Shown: positions 46,969 to 55,499, counted from the stretch's first letter. The stretch is DNA of 64,000 nt from Mucilaginibacter auburnensis (GCF_002797815.1 NZ_PGFJ01000002.1:248001-312000), one strand, 5' to 3'. The notes: generated by a model from the letters alone, not told the origin. A program made the numbers and translations.

Positions 46969-46998
46969 GAACAGGCCCGTTACTCAGCGGGCCTGTTC
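46969..46998. terminator. terminator shared with the mobC remnant
   Basis: GAACAGGCCCG / CGGGCCTGTTC 11-bp stem, 8-nt loop, C/T-rich tail. On the minus strand the same bases encode the last residues of MobC (NRPAE and stop), so the hairpin is embedded in a coding end. Confidence 0.75.
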
Positions 46999-48034
46999 CT
47001 CTCTGCTATCAATCCGGCAATATCCGCTTTGATGTGGTGATAGTTTTGGCTGATTTCTTGTAAACTGCTCTTTCGGATTTCAGGTATCGCCTCGTAAGCT
47101 GCTTCTTCCCGGCTAATGGCTGCATGGTCATTCTGTATCTGGCAGTGAAAAGTTTTCAGGTCGATCTTGTTGGTCGGATCATCATCGACCATACCGACAA
47201 ATTCACCGGAGGACAAACTTGCAATTTTTGAAGCGGGAATGGCATAGTCCAGTTGTGTAGAACGGCTGACCGAGGTATCATTGCTATTGATGGACACGCT
47301 CTCTTTTGCTGGTTGATCTTGCCAAAGCGTTCCGACAATTGCTTGGCGGTATCGCCGGTCACCTGACCGTAAATGATATTACCGACGATGTTCATGATGA
47401 CCTCTGCCTGCTCTCGTCCATAGTCTTTTTTTAATTGAGAGTAGTCTTGCACCGCTAACGTGACCGCCACTTTATTGGAGCGTGCCGTCGCAATCAGGTT
47501 GTCAATCCCATTGAAATAAATGGTTGGGAACTCGTCAAAGATCAGGCTGCATTTCTGCTGTTGTTTACGATTCACCAACTTATTGATGCGATTGACATAC
47601 AGCGATAATACGGCGCCATAAACCTGTGACTTCTGCGTGTTGTTGGCCAGGCAAACGACTTTGGGTGCTTTCGGATTATTGATATCCAGCGAAAAATCAT
47701 TGCCGCTTAGCACATAATAAAGCTGGGGAGATGAAAGCCGGGCCAGACTGATCTTGGCACTGGCGATCTGCCCTTCCAACTGTTCATAGGCTTCATTCTT
47801 CCAGGCGGAAGGTATCACATTTTGTGATACCATGGCACCGGCCTCCTGCACCATCAATTGAAACATAAAGTGTTCGGGAAATCGCTCTGTATTACGTTTG
47901 ACCTGCTGGCGCAGGCGGATGGGAATCGTGCCGTACATTTCGGCGAGGTCTTTATCGAGCATGACTTTGATGCCGCGAATGAGATAGATTTTCTCGGCGA
48001 TCTGTTGATCGTTAGTTGTAGTAAGATTTTCCAT
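46980..48034 (-). pseudogene. ORF6N domain fused to a MobC/VirD4-type coupling protein, frameshifted
   Basis: ATG 48034 starts an ORF6N domain (IYLIRGIKVMLDKDLAEMYG, NTERFPEHFMFQL, MVSQNVIPS). Immediately after, it becomes the C-terminal half of the conjugation coupling protein MobC: WKNEAYEQLEGQIASAKISL, LYYVLSGNDF, LIFDEFPTIYFNGIDNL (Walker B), IIYGQVTGDTAKQLSERFGK. At 47303 one base is missing, and the frame jumps to VSINSNDTSVSRSTQLDYAI and runs to TAA at 46980. Walker A is gone with the deletion. In conjugation MobC would link the relaxosome to the channel; here it cannot. Confidence 0.82.
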
Positions 48035-48035
48035 A

Positions 48036-48319
48036 TTAAGTTAAATAGATGAGGCTGCCCTGATAATAATTATAAGACGGGATGTAGTAGATCACGCCCA
48101 TCGCGATCAGGTCTTTGATACACTTGTGATAAGTAGCGATGGAATGAATATGCGCCAGTGTCATCAGCTCTTTGCGAAAAACAGGGAAGGTTTCACAGAA
48201 TTGATGTTGCTTCCAGCTCCAGAATAAGACAAGAAAAAGGCTGATGTGACTCGGCAAAACATCGTTGTTTTTTTGGCGGCCCTGATCATAAAGCGCGCCA
48301 AGGCGTTTAATTGTTTCAT
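48036..48319 (-). pseudogene. element accessory gene, frameshifted
   Basis: ATG 48319 opens MKQLNALARF. One base missing at about 48290-48293 puts the rest, YDQGRQKNNDVLPSHISLFL then RKELMTLAHIHSIATYHKCI and LIAMGVIYYIPSYNY, in another frame. The C-terminal part looks like a small winged-helix or plasmid-type protein found beside integrase-linked HTH genes on Bacteroidota elements. Lies 3 bp after the HTH gene on the same strand. Confidence 0.65.
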
Positions 48320-48322
48320 AAG

Positions 48323-48583
48323 CTATTGGTTACCGGCCAGCATTTTGTTGATGTCTTCCTGGTTATAATACATGATGCCGCCGACGCGGGTGAATTTGAT
48401 GATGCCATTAATGCGCAGGCTGGTCAGGGTATTGGGTGAGATGTTGAGCAGTTTGCGGACCTGCGCGCTCCTCAGCCATTTAAGCGGTTGCCCGCGCCCT
48501 TGCCCTAATATGCCTTTGATCCTTTCGACCAGCCTGTTTTCAAATTCGGCAAGGTCTTCTTTGGTGATGATTTCTGCTGCCAT
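48323..48583 (-). CDS. helix-turn-helix (MerR/excisionase-like) protein
   Basis: 86 residues, intact: an acidic N-terminal helix then WLRSAQVRKLLNISPNTLTS and LRINGIIKFTRVGGIMYYNQ, a wing-containing HTH_17 domain. Small HTH genes of this kind sit beside integrases on Bacteroidota elements and act as excision or transfer regulators. It is the only core element gene here with an unbroken frame. Confidence 0.8.
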   Translation of the reverse strand: MAAEIITKEDLAEFENRLVERIKGILGQGRGQPLKWLRSAQVRKLLNISPNTLTSLRINGIIKFTRVGGIMYYNQEDINKMLAGNQ

Positions 48584-48667
48584 AGTGTTGATACTTTTAA
48601 TGTAAACCCTGCCTAACTTTTAGGCGGGGTTCAAAACTGCACATATTGGCGCAGCGGAAATCAACCC

Positions 48668-49989
48668 TTATGAGCAACTTGGGTGTTTTTTTAAGCGATT
48701 TTGCGTGGATTCAAATCCAACAGGCCCGGTGTCTTCGCTCAGAATTGGAGAATTTGCGAAGAAATCGCTGTCCTGTAATTTCCTGTTTAGTTCGGCCATG
48801 TCTTCATTGACTTTGATAGCGAGTACTTTGGCGTAATGTTGAGTTTGCCGCAGGCTTTTGTGACCCATCATTTTGCTGATGGTTTCCATGGGGACGTTGT
48901 TAGCCAGGGTGATAGTTGTGACGAAAGTATTCCGGACAATCTTGGAACTGAGTTCGATCTCAATATCGCAGCGCTCTGCGATTTCTTTTAGGTAACTGTT
49001 ATACTTCTGATTGCTTAAACCGGCAATAGCATATCAGTGATGATACAATGCTCGTCGTAAGCGTACTTTTGCAGGATGCCTTTGGCAATAGGCAGTAACG
49101 GGATAACGGCCGCTGTTGCGGTTTTTTGCCGGTTCTTATTGATACGCAATTCACCATTCGCCGCTATGCTGACCTCGGAACGTTTAAGCTGTTTCATGTC
49201 TATAAAGGACAGACCGGTGAAGCAAGAGAAAATGAATAAATCCCTTACCCGGCTGAGGCGGGAAGTCCTGAGTTCCTTATTGACAATCCGCTGCACTTCC
49301 TCCTTGGTAAGATAAATGGTGTTTACTTCATCACGGTTCATGTCGAACTTGGCGAAGGGGTCGCCCAGCAGCCAGCCATTATCCACGCAATCCAGCACGA
49401 TCTTTTTCATGTTGGCGATATTCTTTAAGGCGGAGTTGCGGTTAAGCTTTTTCACCATCCTTAACCAGTGATAGAATTTCTTGATAAACTCCAGGTCCAA
49501 GGACAGGATGTTGATGTCATCAACTTTGTATTCAGCTTTTAGGAAATTGGCAACATGTTTATAAGCCGTTTCAAAATTCGTATGTGTGCCTTTGGCTACT
49601 CCGTTGCCGACCATTCCTTCAAGTTGCTGGTTGTGCGTTTTGAAAAGTGTTAAGAGCATCCACTGGCGCTGGTCTTCGCCGGATATGATGTTTTTGATCG
49701 CCTGAGCGGTCACGACTTTGCCACGGTCGATGAGATGGGTACGGGCATCATACGCCTAATTTTGCAGGAGATCAAGACAGGCGTTGAGTTTTTTAACTTC
49801 TTCTTTGTTACCAATGGCACGATTGGCCTTAGAACTCCACTTCTCAGGTTCACAAAAACGTTTGGTGGACATTTCTTTTTGAACGCCGTCAACGGTAATT
49901 CGCAGGTAGATTAATACAGGTCCTTCTGTGTAATCTTTCGGTTTTTTCAGGTAAAACAGTAAACCTAATGTTTTTTCAAGCATGATCAC
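48668..49989 (-). pseudogene. tyrosine recombinase (integrase), nonsense and frameshift
   Basis: ATG 49989 opens the arm-binding domain (YLKKPKDYTEGPVLIYLRIT, MSTKRFCEPEKWSSKANRAI). An in-frame TAG at 49756-49758 follows LLQN, then the same frame goes on with AYDARTHLIDRGKVVTAQAI, the core-binding domain, and RDLFIFSCFTGLSFIDMKQL to LLPV. One A is missing at 49017-49019. The other frame carries SNQKYNSYLKEIAERCD, SKIVRNTFVTT, GHKSLRQTQHYAKV with the catalytic Tyr. The HxxR motif is KIVR here, so a catalytic His is also lost. Adjoins the tRNA-Ser 3' end, as an island integrase should. Confidence 0.9.
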
Positions 49990-50178
49990 TCACGATTTTA
50001 GATGAATAAATATCGAAATGAGTGCCTCAAAAGTCAAGATGTTCATTTAGTGAAAACATTGTCATTCAGTGCTTTACGACACTTCCAGTGAGTAAATTTT
50101 CGCATTGTCATTTTACTCACTGAATAACTCACTAAAGTTATGCGTTTTGCCGTTTTTTTTGGTTTCGCGTTAAAACAA

Positions 50179-50211
50179 AAAAACCTGTAAATCAACGATT
50201 TACAGGTTTTT
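50179..50211 (-). terminator. intrinsic terminator downstream of tRNA-Ser
   Basis: AAACCTGTAAAT / ATTTACAGGTTT 12-bp stem with a 5-nt loop, preceded on plus by ACAAAAAA so that minus transcripts end in a U-tract. It lies about 25 nt beyond the tRNA 3' end. The rest of 49990-50178 shows no gene. Confidence 0.8.
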
Positions 50212-50234
50212 GCGTAGTTTTGAGCTGCTAATTT

Positions 50235-50243
50235 GCGGTGAGG
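50235..50243 (+). repeat. putative attR core, GCGGTGAGG
   Basis: Covers the discriminator and acceptor-stem 3' end of tRNA-Ser plus one base beyond. Identical to 18468-18476; the island lies between. Confidence 0.5.
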
Positions 50244-50322
50244 GAGGGATTCGAACCCTCGGTACAGTTTCCCGTACGTCAGTTTAGCAAACTGATCCTT
50301 TCGGCCTCTCAGGCACCTCACC
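50236..50322 (-). tRNA. tRNA-Ser (GCU)
   Basis: Folds as a class II tRNA of 87 nt. Acceptor stem GGTGAGG/CCTCACC, anticodon stem TCAGT/ACTGA around loop TTGCTAA giving anticodon GCT (codons AGC/AGU), long variable arm GTAC...GTAC, T-arm with GGTTCGAATCC. CCA is not encoded. Its 3' end faces the island and appears intact, so insertion restored the tRNA. Confidence 0.95.
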
Positions 50323-50457
50323 ATCTTTTAATAAACACCCTTTTTTCAGGGAATGCAAATATAGTAATTAGCTTAAGCAGGCAAAAAAAAATTTAAGGTA
50401 ATAATTTATCATGCTGTTTTATAGGGGAATAAATTATTTTTTTGATATAAAATATCG

Positions 50458-52524
50458 CTAATAATCAATCCTAACGTGATAAATACTCATCAACATGCGC
50501 TTAAAAATAGTCTTGATCGTCTCCAGGTCTTTCAGCGTGATATCACTATCGTTAAGCTGATTTTGGTCTAACTTGTACTTTACTATGCGGTCAACTAAAT
50601 TGCCTATCGAGACCTCATCCGGTTGTTTCAAAGCACGAGACGCAGCTTCTATTGAATCAGCGAGCATTAAAACACCTGTCTCTTTGGAGAACGGAATAGG
50701 TCCAGGATATCTGAATGTATTCTCATCAACTATTTTCTCGGGGAAGTTTTTTAAAAAAGATTGGTAAAAATAATCAACACGTGTATTGCCATGATGCGTC
50801 CGTATAAAATCAATTACAATGTTTGGAATATTGGCTTTATGGGCCATTTCAATGCCCCTGCTAACGTGCCTGATGATAACCTGTGCACTTTCCTCATAAG
50901 TAAGCTTATCGTGCGGATTAAACATTGACGTTTGATTCTCTATAAAGAAAAGCGGATTATCCATTTTGCCAATATCATGGTATAAAGCTCCTGCCCTAAC
51001 CAACAGGGCATTACCACCAATAGCGTAAATGGCATTCTCAGCAAGATTAGCTACCTGAAGCGAATGCTGAAACGTTCCGGGTGCTGTAGAGGCCATTTTG
51101 CGCAGTAGCGGAGCGTTGGTATTGGTTAGTTCAATTAATGTAATATCTGTAGTGATGGAGAATATTTTTTCAAACAGATAAATAAGCGGGTAAGCGAGTA
51201 ATGTTAATAACACACTTACTACAAACGGCACAAATCCAACCCAGTCCAGATCAACCAATGTTCCTTCTTTAATTAGCGATATACCTAAAAACGCCATGAA
51301 GTAGGATATGATGATGATAAGCGCCGAAGTAAGAAACTGATCGCGGCGAGCCAGATACTTGATACTATAAATTGACACCATGCCTGCGGTAATTTCAAAA
51401 TAGGCGAACTCAAAGCTGTTGGGCACAAAAAAACCTGCTATTAATACCACCAGCATATGTATGTTCAGCGCTAAACGGGTATCAAATAAAATGCGGATAA
51501 TAATAGGCACTATACAATAAGGTATATAATACAGGTTAGGCAACTGAAACCTGATAGCCATTGACAGGGTAAACAGCATTACCGTTATAACCAGTAGTAT
51601 CAGCCCAACCAGGCGGTTGTCATCATAAATATCTCTTCTGAATAAATAAAGAAACACCATGAGCAATACAACGGCAATGCCAACCAATACAAATTGCCCG
51701 GTCAGCACCAGTTTAGGGTCGCCTTTAATGCGGGCGTTATCCTCAAAAGCTTTTTTATATGATTGCAGCTTTTGATAAATATCATCATTAACCACCGAGC
51801 CCTTTGTTACTATTACCTCCCCTTTCTGCACCATTCCATTACTAATAGACAGGTCAGACATTGCATCATTCTCAAGCTTAGAAGTAAGTTTGTGATTGTA
51901 TGAAATGTTATTTTGTATCCTTATTTGCAGCAGATCTAACAAAAAGGCCTTATCCAGATCAGGTTGTGCGCTTAAAGTTGCATCGCAATATTGCAAAGCC
52001 TTTTCGCGTGTAAATAAATCGGAAGTGTTTCTTTCCGTACCAATGTTTTTATCCAGAACAGTAATCGTATATCCCTGCTCATTTTGCATGTATTTTGGAT
52101 TTAAATTCAAAATACCCCTGTTATAAACGCTATTTAACAGTGCTACTCCTGTGGTTATATATTTTTTCTTTTTGTTATCCGGGATATTTGCACCGCGCCA
52201 TTTAATTTCAAGATCGGCTTTAAAACCTGCTATTTGCTGAGCAGCCAAACCGCTATTTAATTGATATACAGGCGTGATGTTGGCAAGCGCTATTTTTTTA
52301 TCTCTTTCAATCTCTTCTGAAGTTTTGAGTATAGCAAAATTGTAAGGTGAAACCAGGTCTTTTTGATTCCAGATACGCCCTTTTTCAATTTCGTAGCTAA
52401 ATTTTACCTGTTTGGGCAAGGTAAAAACTATAACCACTGTACTTGCCACAACCATCAAATACTTAAGGTGTCGGGCGTACTTACGCAATGCGGCCTTCTG
52501 TCGCGAAGTGGAGAATTTAGCCAT
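50458..52524 (-). CDS. 7TM-HD (PgpH-like) HD-domain phosphohydrolase
   Basis: 688 residues, inner membrane. An N-terminal span (21-39) is followed by an extracytoplasmic 7TMR-HDED-like domain (to about 270), seven membrane segments to about 450, then a cytoplasmic HD domain with HDIGKMDNPLFF near 515 and HHGNTRVDYFYQSF later. PgpH-type proteins hydrolyse cyclic di-AMP in Firmicutes, and the fold makes that the best guess here. First gene beyond the tRNA, transcribed toward it. Confidence 0.9.
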   Translation of the reverse strand: MAKFSTSRQKAALRKYARHLKYLMVVASTVVIVFTLPKQVKFSYEIEKGRIWNQKDLVSPYNFAILKTSEEIERDKKIALANITPVYQLNSGLAAQQIAGFKADLEIKWRGANIPDNKKKKYITTGVALLNSVYNRGILNLNPKYMQNEQGYTITVLDKNIGTERNTSDLFTREKALQYCDATLSAQPDLDKAFLLDLLQIRIQNNISYNHKLTSKLENDAMSDLSISNGMVQKGEVIVTKGSVVNDDIYQKLQSYKKAFEDNARIKGDPKLVLTGQFVLVGIAVVLLMVFLYLFRRDIYDDNRLVGLILLVITVMLFTLSMAIRFQLPNLYYIPYCIVPIIIRILFDTRLALNIHMLVVLIAGFFVPNSFEFAYFEITAGMVSIYSIKYLARRDQFLTSALIIIISYFMAFLGISLIKEGTLVDLDWVGFVPFVVSVLLTLLAYPLIYLFEKIFSITTDITLIELTNTNAPLLRKMASTAPGTFQHSLQVANLAENAIYAIGGNALLVRAGALYHDIGKMDNPLFFIENQTSMFNPHDKLTYEESAQVIIRHVSRGIEMAHKANIPNIVIDFIRTHHGNTRVDYFYQSFLKNFPEKIVDENTFRYPGPIPFSKETGVLMLADSIEAASRALKQPDEVSIGNLVDRIVKYKLDQNQLNDSDITLKDLETIKTIFKRMLMSIYHVRIDY

Positions 52525-52578
52525 TTATCTATCTAAACACACAAAAGTAACTAATTTTTAAAACATGAGCATTTTTTC

Positions 52579-52619
52579 TTGATTTTGTCATATCTATTAT
52601 GATATCTTTGTGATATCAT
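52579..52619 (+). promoter_or_regulatory. promoter with embedded palindrome before the SPFH operon
   Basis: TTG at 52579-52581, 21-nt spacer, -7 element TATCTTTG at 52603-52610. A perfect dyad ATGATATC-N5-GATATCAT (52599-52619) covers the -7 element. A dimeric regulator bound here would block transcription. The RHH protein in the same operon is the natural candidate. Confidence 0.6.
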
Positions 52620-52638
52620 TTTAAAATCAAAAAGAATC

Positions 52639-53496
52639 ATGAATACCGAAAAAACACTAAACCCTCCATCCGGCTATTTAACCCTTGTAGTATTTTTACT
52701 CCTGCTTGGCGCAACCGGTTTTTGCATAGTTAACCAAAGCTTTACCGGAGCTATTATAATTGGCTTAATTGATTTTATACTGGTACTGCCGGGCCTTGTT
52801 ATTGTTAACCCTAATGAATCAAAGGTTTTAATATTGTTTGGCAAATATGTTGGCACCGTAAAGCAAGATGGCTTTTTTTGGGTAAACCCGCTCACTATAA
52901 AAAGAAAAGTATCTTTAAAGGCTTTCAACCTTAACGGACAACAATTAAAGGTAAACGACGGCGTAGGCAACCCGATAGAAATTGCTGCCGTGATAGTTTG
53001 GCGTATAAAAGATACGGCTAAGGCTATGTTTGCCGTTGAAAACTATTTACAATACGTTAATATACAAAGCGAGGCGGCCGTTCGTCATCTTGCTAATTCT
53101 TTTCCTTATGATAACATTGAGGATGAGCAAGCCCGCATTACCTTAAGCAACGGTGCCGATGAGGTAAGTAAATTATTGGAGAAAGAGCTGAATGAGCGCC
53201 TTGAACCTGCCGGGATAGAAGTCTTAGAAGCACGCATTTCGCACCTCGCCTATTCGCCCGAAATTGCCCACACCATGCTGCAGCGCCAGCAAGCGTCAGC
53301 TATCATTTCTGCTCGTCGTTTAATTGTTGAAGGAGCCGTTGGTATGGTTGATATGGCCTTACAAAAGCTGTCGGAAAAAAACATAGTAGAGTTAGATGAA
53401 GAACGTAAAGCAGCGATGGTGAGCAACCTGTTAGTTGTGCTTTGCGGAGACAAAGCTGTAAACCCTGTTGTTAATACCGGTACCTTGTATCACTAA
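52639..53496 (+). CDS. SPFH/band-7 family membrane protein
   Basis: 285 residues. Two N-terminal hydrophobic segments (about 13-34, 37-53), then the SPFH domain from [20 protein letters not shown], with [20 protein letters not shown] and [20 protein letters not shown], and a helical tail ending in [20 protein letters not shown]. Flotillin/stomatin relatives form membrane scaffolds. Operon with the next two genes. Confidence 0.92.
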   Translation: MNTEKTLNPPSGYLTLVVFLLLLGATGFCIVNQSFTGAIIIGLIDFILVLPGLVIVNPNESKVLILFGKYVGTVKQDGFFWVNPLTIKRKVSLKAFNLNGQQLKVNDGVGNPIEIAAVIVWRIKDTAKAMFAVENYLQYVNIQSEAAVRHLANSFPYDNIEDEQARITLSNGADEVSKLLEKELNERLEPAGIEVLEARISHLAYSPEIAHTMLQRQQASAIISARRLIVEGAVGMVDMALQKLSEKNIVELDEERKAAMVSNLLVVLCGDKAVNPVVNTGTLYH

Positions 53497-53497
53497 G

Positions 53498-54037
53498 ATG
53501 GAACAATACAGAAAAATTCAGGATCTGCGCACACCCTCCTTATATATTAAAAGAAGCGGTTTTTGGTGCCCTGACCATATACTAACTGATGGCCAATTTG
53601 AGTTTGGTAAACTGATAAGGCCAAAAATGTTTAATTGTGACCGCCTGATTGAAACAGCGGATGGCACCTTCAAACTGCATAAAAAAAGCTTTTGGAGCAA
53701 AGAGATTGAAATTTATAAAAATGAGGAAAAAATTGGCTCGTTAACCCGTAACACCTGGGATAATAAGCAAACGCTGCAATTGCATACGGGCTTTACTGCC
53801 ACATTTACACGCACCCCGGGGTCGGGTATATTTAGTCGGAAAGTAAGCTGGCTCAATAGCGAATTGGGAGAATTTATAACGCTGCAAAGTTGCTTTGGTT
53901 TTAGAAAACCCTTTACTGTTGAAATTGTGAATACGCAGTTAAATAAGGCACAGGTACCAATTGTTTTAATGGCCATTATTGGCGTAAATATTTTATTACT
54001 GCGCCAGCAATGGGCAGCTGCCGCAGCATCAGTATAA
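53498..54037 (+). CDS. protein of unknown function in the SPFH operon
   Basis: 179 residues from ATG 53498 (MEQYRKIQDLRTPSLYIKRS), 1 nt after the SPFH stop; an in-frame start at 53468 overlaps it. A soluble beta-rich body with KLHKKSFWSKEIEIYKNEEK and FSRKVSWLNSELGEFITLQS, then a C-terminal span (VPIVLMAIIGVNILLL). No family recognised. Probably a membrane-tethered partner of the SPFH protein. Confidence 0.68.
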   Translation: MEQYRKIQDLRTPSLYIKRSGFWCPDHILTDGQFEFGKLIRPKMFNCDRLIETADGTFKLHKKSFWSKEIEIYKNEEKIGSLTRNTWDNKQTLQLHTGFTATFTRTPGSGIFSRKVSWLNSELGEFITLQSCFGFRKPFTVEIVNTQLNKAQVPIVLMAIIGVNILLLRQQWAAAAASV

Positions 54038-54039
54038 CT

Positions 54040-54219
54040 ATGGCCGAAAAAAAAGCATTTGTATTACGCGTCAATCCTGATATGCTCAAGGAGATAGAAG
54101 CCTGGGCAGAAACAGAGTTCAGGAGCACCAACGGGCAAATAGAGTTCCTGTTGCAGCAGGCTTTGAACGCGCGTAAAAAAGGAAGCAAAAAAAACAAAGA
54201 CGCAAACAACAACCAATAA
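54040..54219 (+). CDS. Arc family ribbon-helix-helix protein
   Basis: 59 residues from ATG 54040: KAFVLRVNPDMLKEIEAWAE, FRSTNGQIEFLLQQALNARK and a Lys-rich tail, the pattern of an Arc-type RHH DNA-binding protein, dimeric in this family. It starts 2 nt after the preceding stop. Likely autoregulates the operon through the ATGATATC palindrome upstream. No toxin partner is visible, so it is not a classical antitoxin. Confidence 0.8.
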   Translation: MAEKKAFVLRVNPDMLKEIEAWAETEFRSTNGQIEFLLQQALNARKKGSKKNKDANNNQ

Positions 54220-54269
54220 TGCATTTGTATTTAAAACGTTTTTAATGCAAACCGACTTTTAAAATCAAC

Positions 54270-54310
54270 ACTGACAATCACCTATTTGCTATAGTTGATT
54301 GTCAGTATTC
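54270..54310 (+). terminator. intrinsic terminator of the SPFH operon
   Basis: ACTGACAATCA / TGATTGTCAGT 11-bp stem, 15-nt loop, followed by ATTCTTTG. The tail is a weak U-tract. Confidence 0.6.
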
Positions 54311-54372
54311 TTTGCGATAACTGTTTGAGATGGGTTGCGGATCAATACAAATTTTAACAATATTTAACAGGG

Positions 54373-54418
54373 CATTAGCTAACATTAGCTTAACCATTGC
54401 CCTATTTTTATATTTTTG
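54373..54418 (+). promoter_or_regulatory. promoter region of the envelope operon
   Basis: A -7 element TATTTTTG at 54411-54418 lies 27 nt before ATG 54446. Upstream, CATTAGCT occurs twice 10 bp apart (54373-54380 and 54383-54390), inside a GGGCA/TGCCC inverted pair. No -33 TTTG at the right distance. Confidence 0.4.
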
Positions 54419-54445
54419 CATAGGTTTTGCAAAACCTGCCATTAA

Positions 54446-55399
54446 ATGGATATATCAGTAGTAGTACCTTTATATAACGAAGTTGAGTCATTGCCTGAGC
54501 TTACCTCATGGATAAGCCGTGTGATGGACGATAACAAATTCACTTACGAGATAGTGTTGGTGGATGATGGCAGTAACGACGGCTCATGGGATATGATCAA
54601 CAAACTGCGTGTTAACAACCCGTTTATAAACGGCGTTAAATTCAGACGCAACTATGGTAAATCGGCTGCATTGAACACGGGCTTTGAAAAAGCACAAGGC
54701 GATGTGATCATCACCATGGATGCCGACCTGCAAGATAGTCCGGATGAAATACCTGAGCTATACCGCCGCATCACCGAAGAAAAATATGATCTGATCTCGG
54801 GATGGAAAGCCAAACGTTATGACCCGCTGAGCAAAACCATTCCAACAAAGTTGTTCAATGCTGCCACCCGTAAAATGTCGGGTATCAACAACCTGCATGA
54901 TTTTAATTGCGGATTAAAAGCTTACCGTAAGGCCGTGGTAAAAAACATTGAGATTTACGGTGAGATGCATCGCTATATACCTGTGCTGGCTAAATGGGCG
55001 GGGTTTACCAAAATTGGCGAACAAGTGGTTGAGCACCGTGCACGTAAGTATGGCACCACCAAATTTGGTATGAGCAGGTTTGTTAACGGCTTTTTAGACT
55101 TACTGTCTATATTTTTTGTAGGCAAGTTTGGCAAACGCCCAATGCACTTTTTTGGGTTAATGGGAACTTTAAGTTTCTTGGCAGGGATGGTGATAGCCAT
55201 TTGGCTCATCTGCGAAAAGCTATATGATATTGCGCACCACATTAAAATAAACCGCGATGTTACAGATCAGCCGCTGTTCTATATTGCTTTGGTAGCTATT
55301 ATAATTGGCTCACAACTATTCCTTACCGGGTTTGTTGCAGAATTGGTAGCGCGCAGCGCTCCCGAGCGAAATAAGTACCAGATAGAAGACGTTATTTAA
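54446..55399 (+). CDS. family 2 glycosyltransferase, polyprenyl-phosphate type
   Basis: 317 residues. GT-A domain with SVVVPLYNEVESLPELTSWI, LVDDGSNDGS and MDADLQD (DXD). Two C-terminal spans at about 233-255 and 270-293 (FFGLMGTLSFLAGMVIAIWL). This matches DPM1/GtrB/ArnC-like enzymes that load a sugar onto undecaprenyl phosphate at the inner membrane. First gene of a six-gene operon. Confidence 0.93.
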   Translation: MDISVVVPLYNEVESLPELTSWISRVMDDNKFTYEIVLVDDGSNDGSWDMINKLRVNNPFINGVKFRRNYGKSAALNTGFEKAQGDVIITMDADLQDSPDEIPELYRRITEEKYDLISGWKAKRYDPLSKTIPTKLFNAATRKMSGINNLHDFNCGLKAYRKAVVKNIEIYGEMHRYIPVLAKWAGFTKIGEQVVEHRARKYGTTKFGMSRFVNGFLDLLSIFFVGKFGKRPMHFFGLMGTLSFLAGMVIAIWLICEKLYDIAHHIKINRDVTDQPLFYIALVAIIIGSQLFLTGFVAELVARSAPERNKYQIEDVI

Positions 55400-55499
55400 T
55401 TTCAGATTTTCAGAAGCAAGAAACAGGAAGTAAGATTGGTAAGGATAGTTTGGCAATAGTCTTAATTCTTTAATCTTAACTCCTGCATCTATAACAAAC

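Larger units (their letters stand above)
18468..50243. mobile_element. degraded tRNA-Ser-inserted integrative element (about 31.8 kb)
   Basis: Bounded by GCGGTGAGG copies and by terminator hairpins at both ends. The right end, next to the tRNA 3' end, holds a tyrosine-recombinase pseudogene, a small HTH gene, a broken accessory gene and a mobC remnant: the usual layout of a Bacteroidota conjugative or mobilisable element. Relaxase and mating-pair genes are absent, and integrase and mobC are broken, so the island should be immobile. Codons are visibly richer in G/C at 18.7-19.3 and 30.4-49.9 kb than in the flanks, while 24-29 kb is A/T-rich, so the cargo is a mosaic. Confidence 0.75.

Noticed and set aside
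50043-50324. 93-residue minus frame across the tRNA-Ser region
   Set aside because: It runs through the tRNA and its terminator; no protein-like features. A shadow of the RNA gene.
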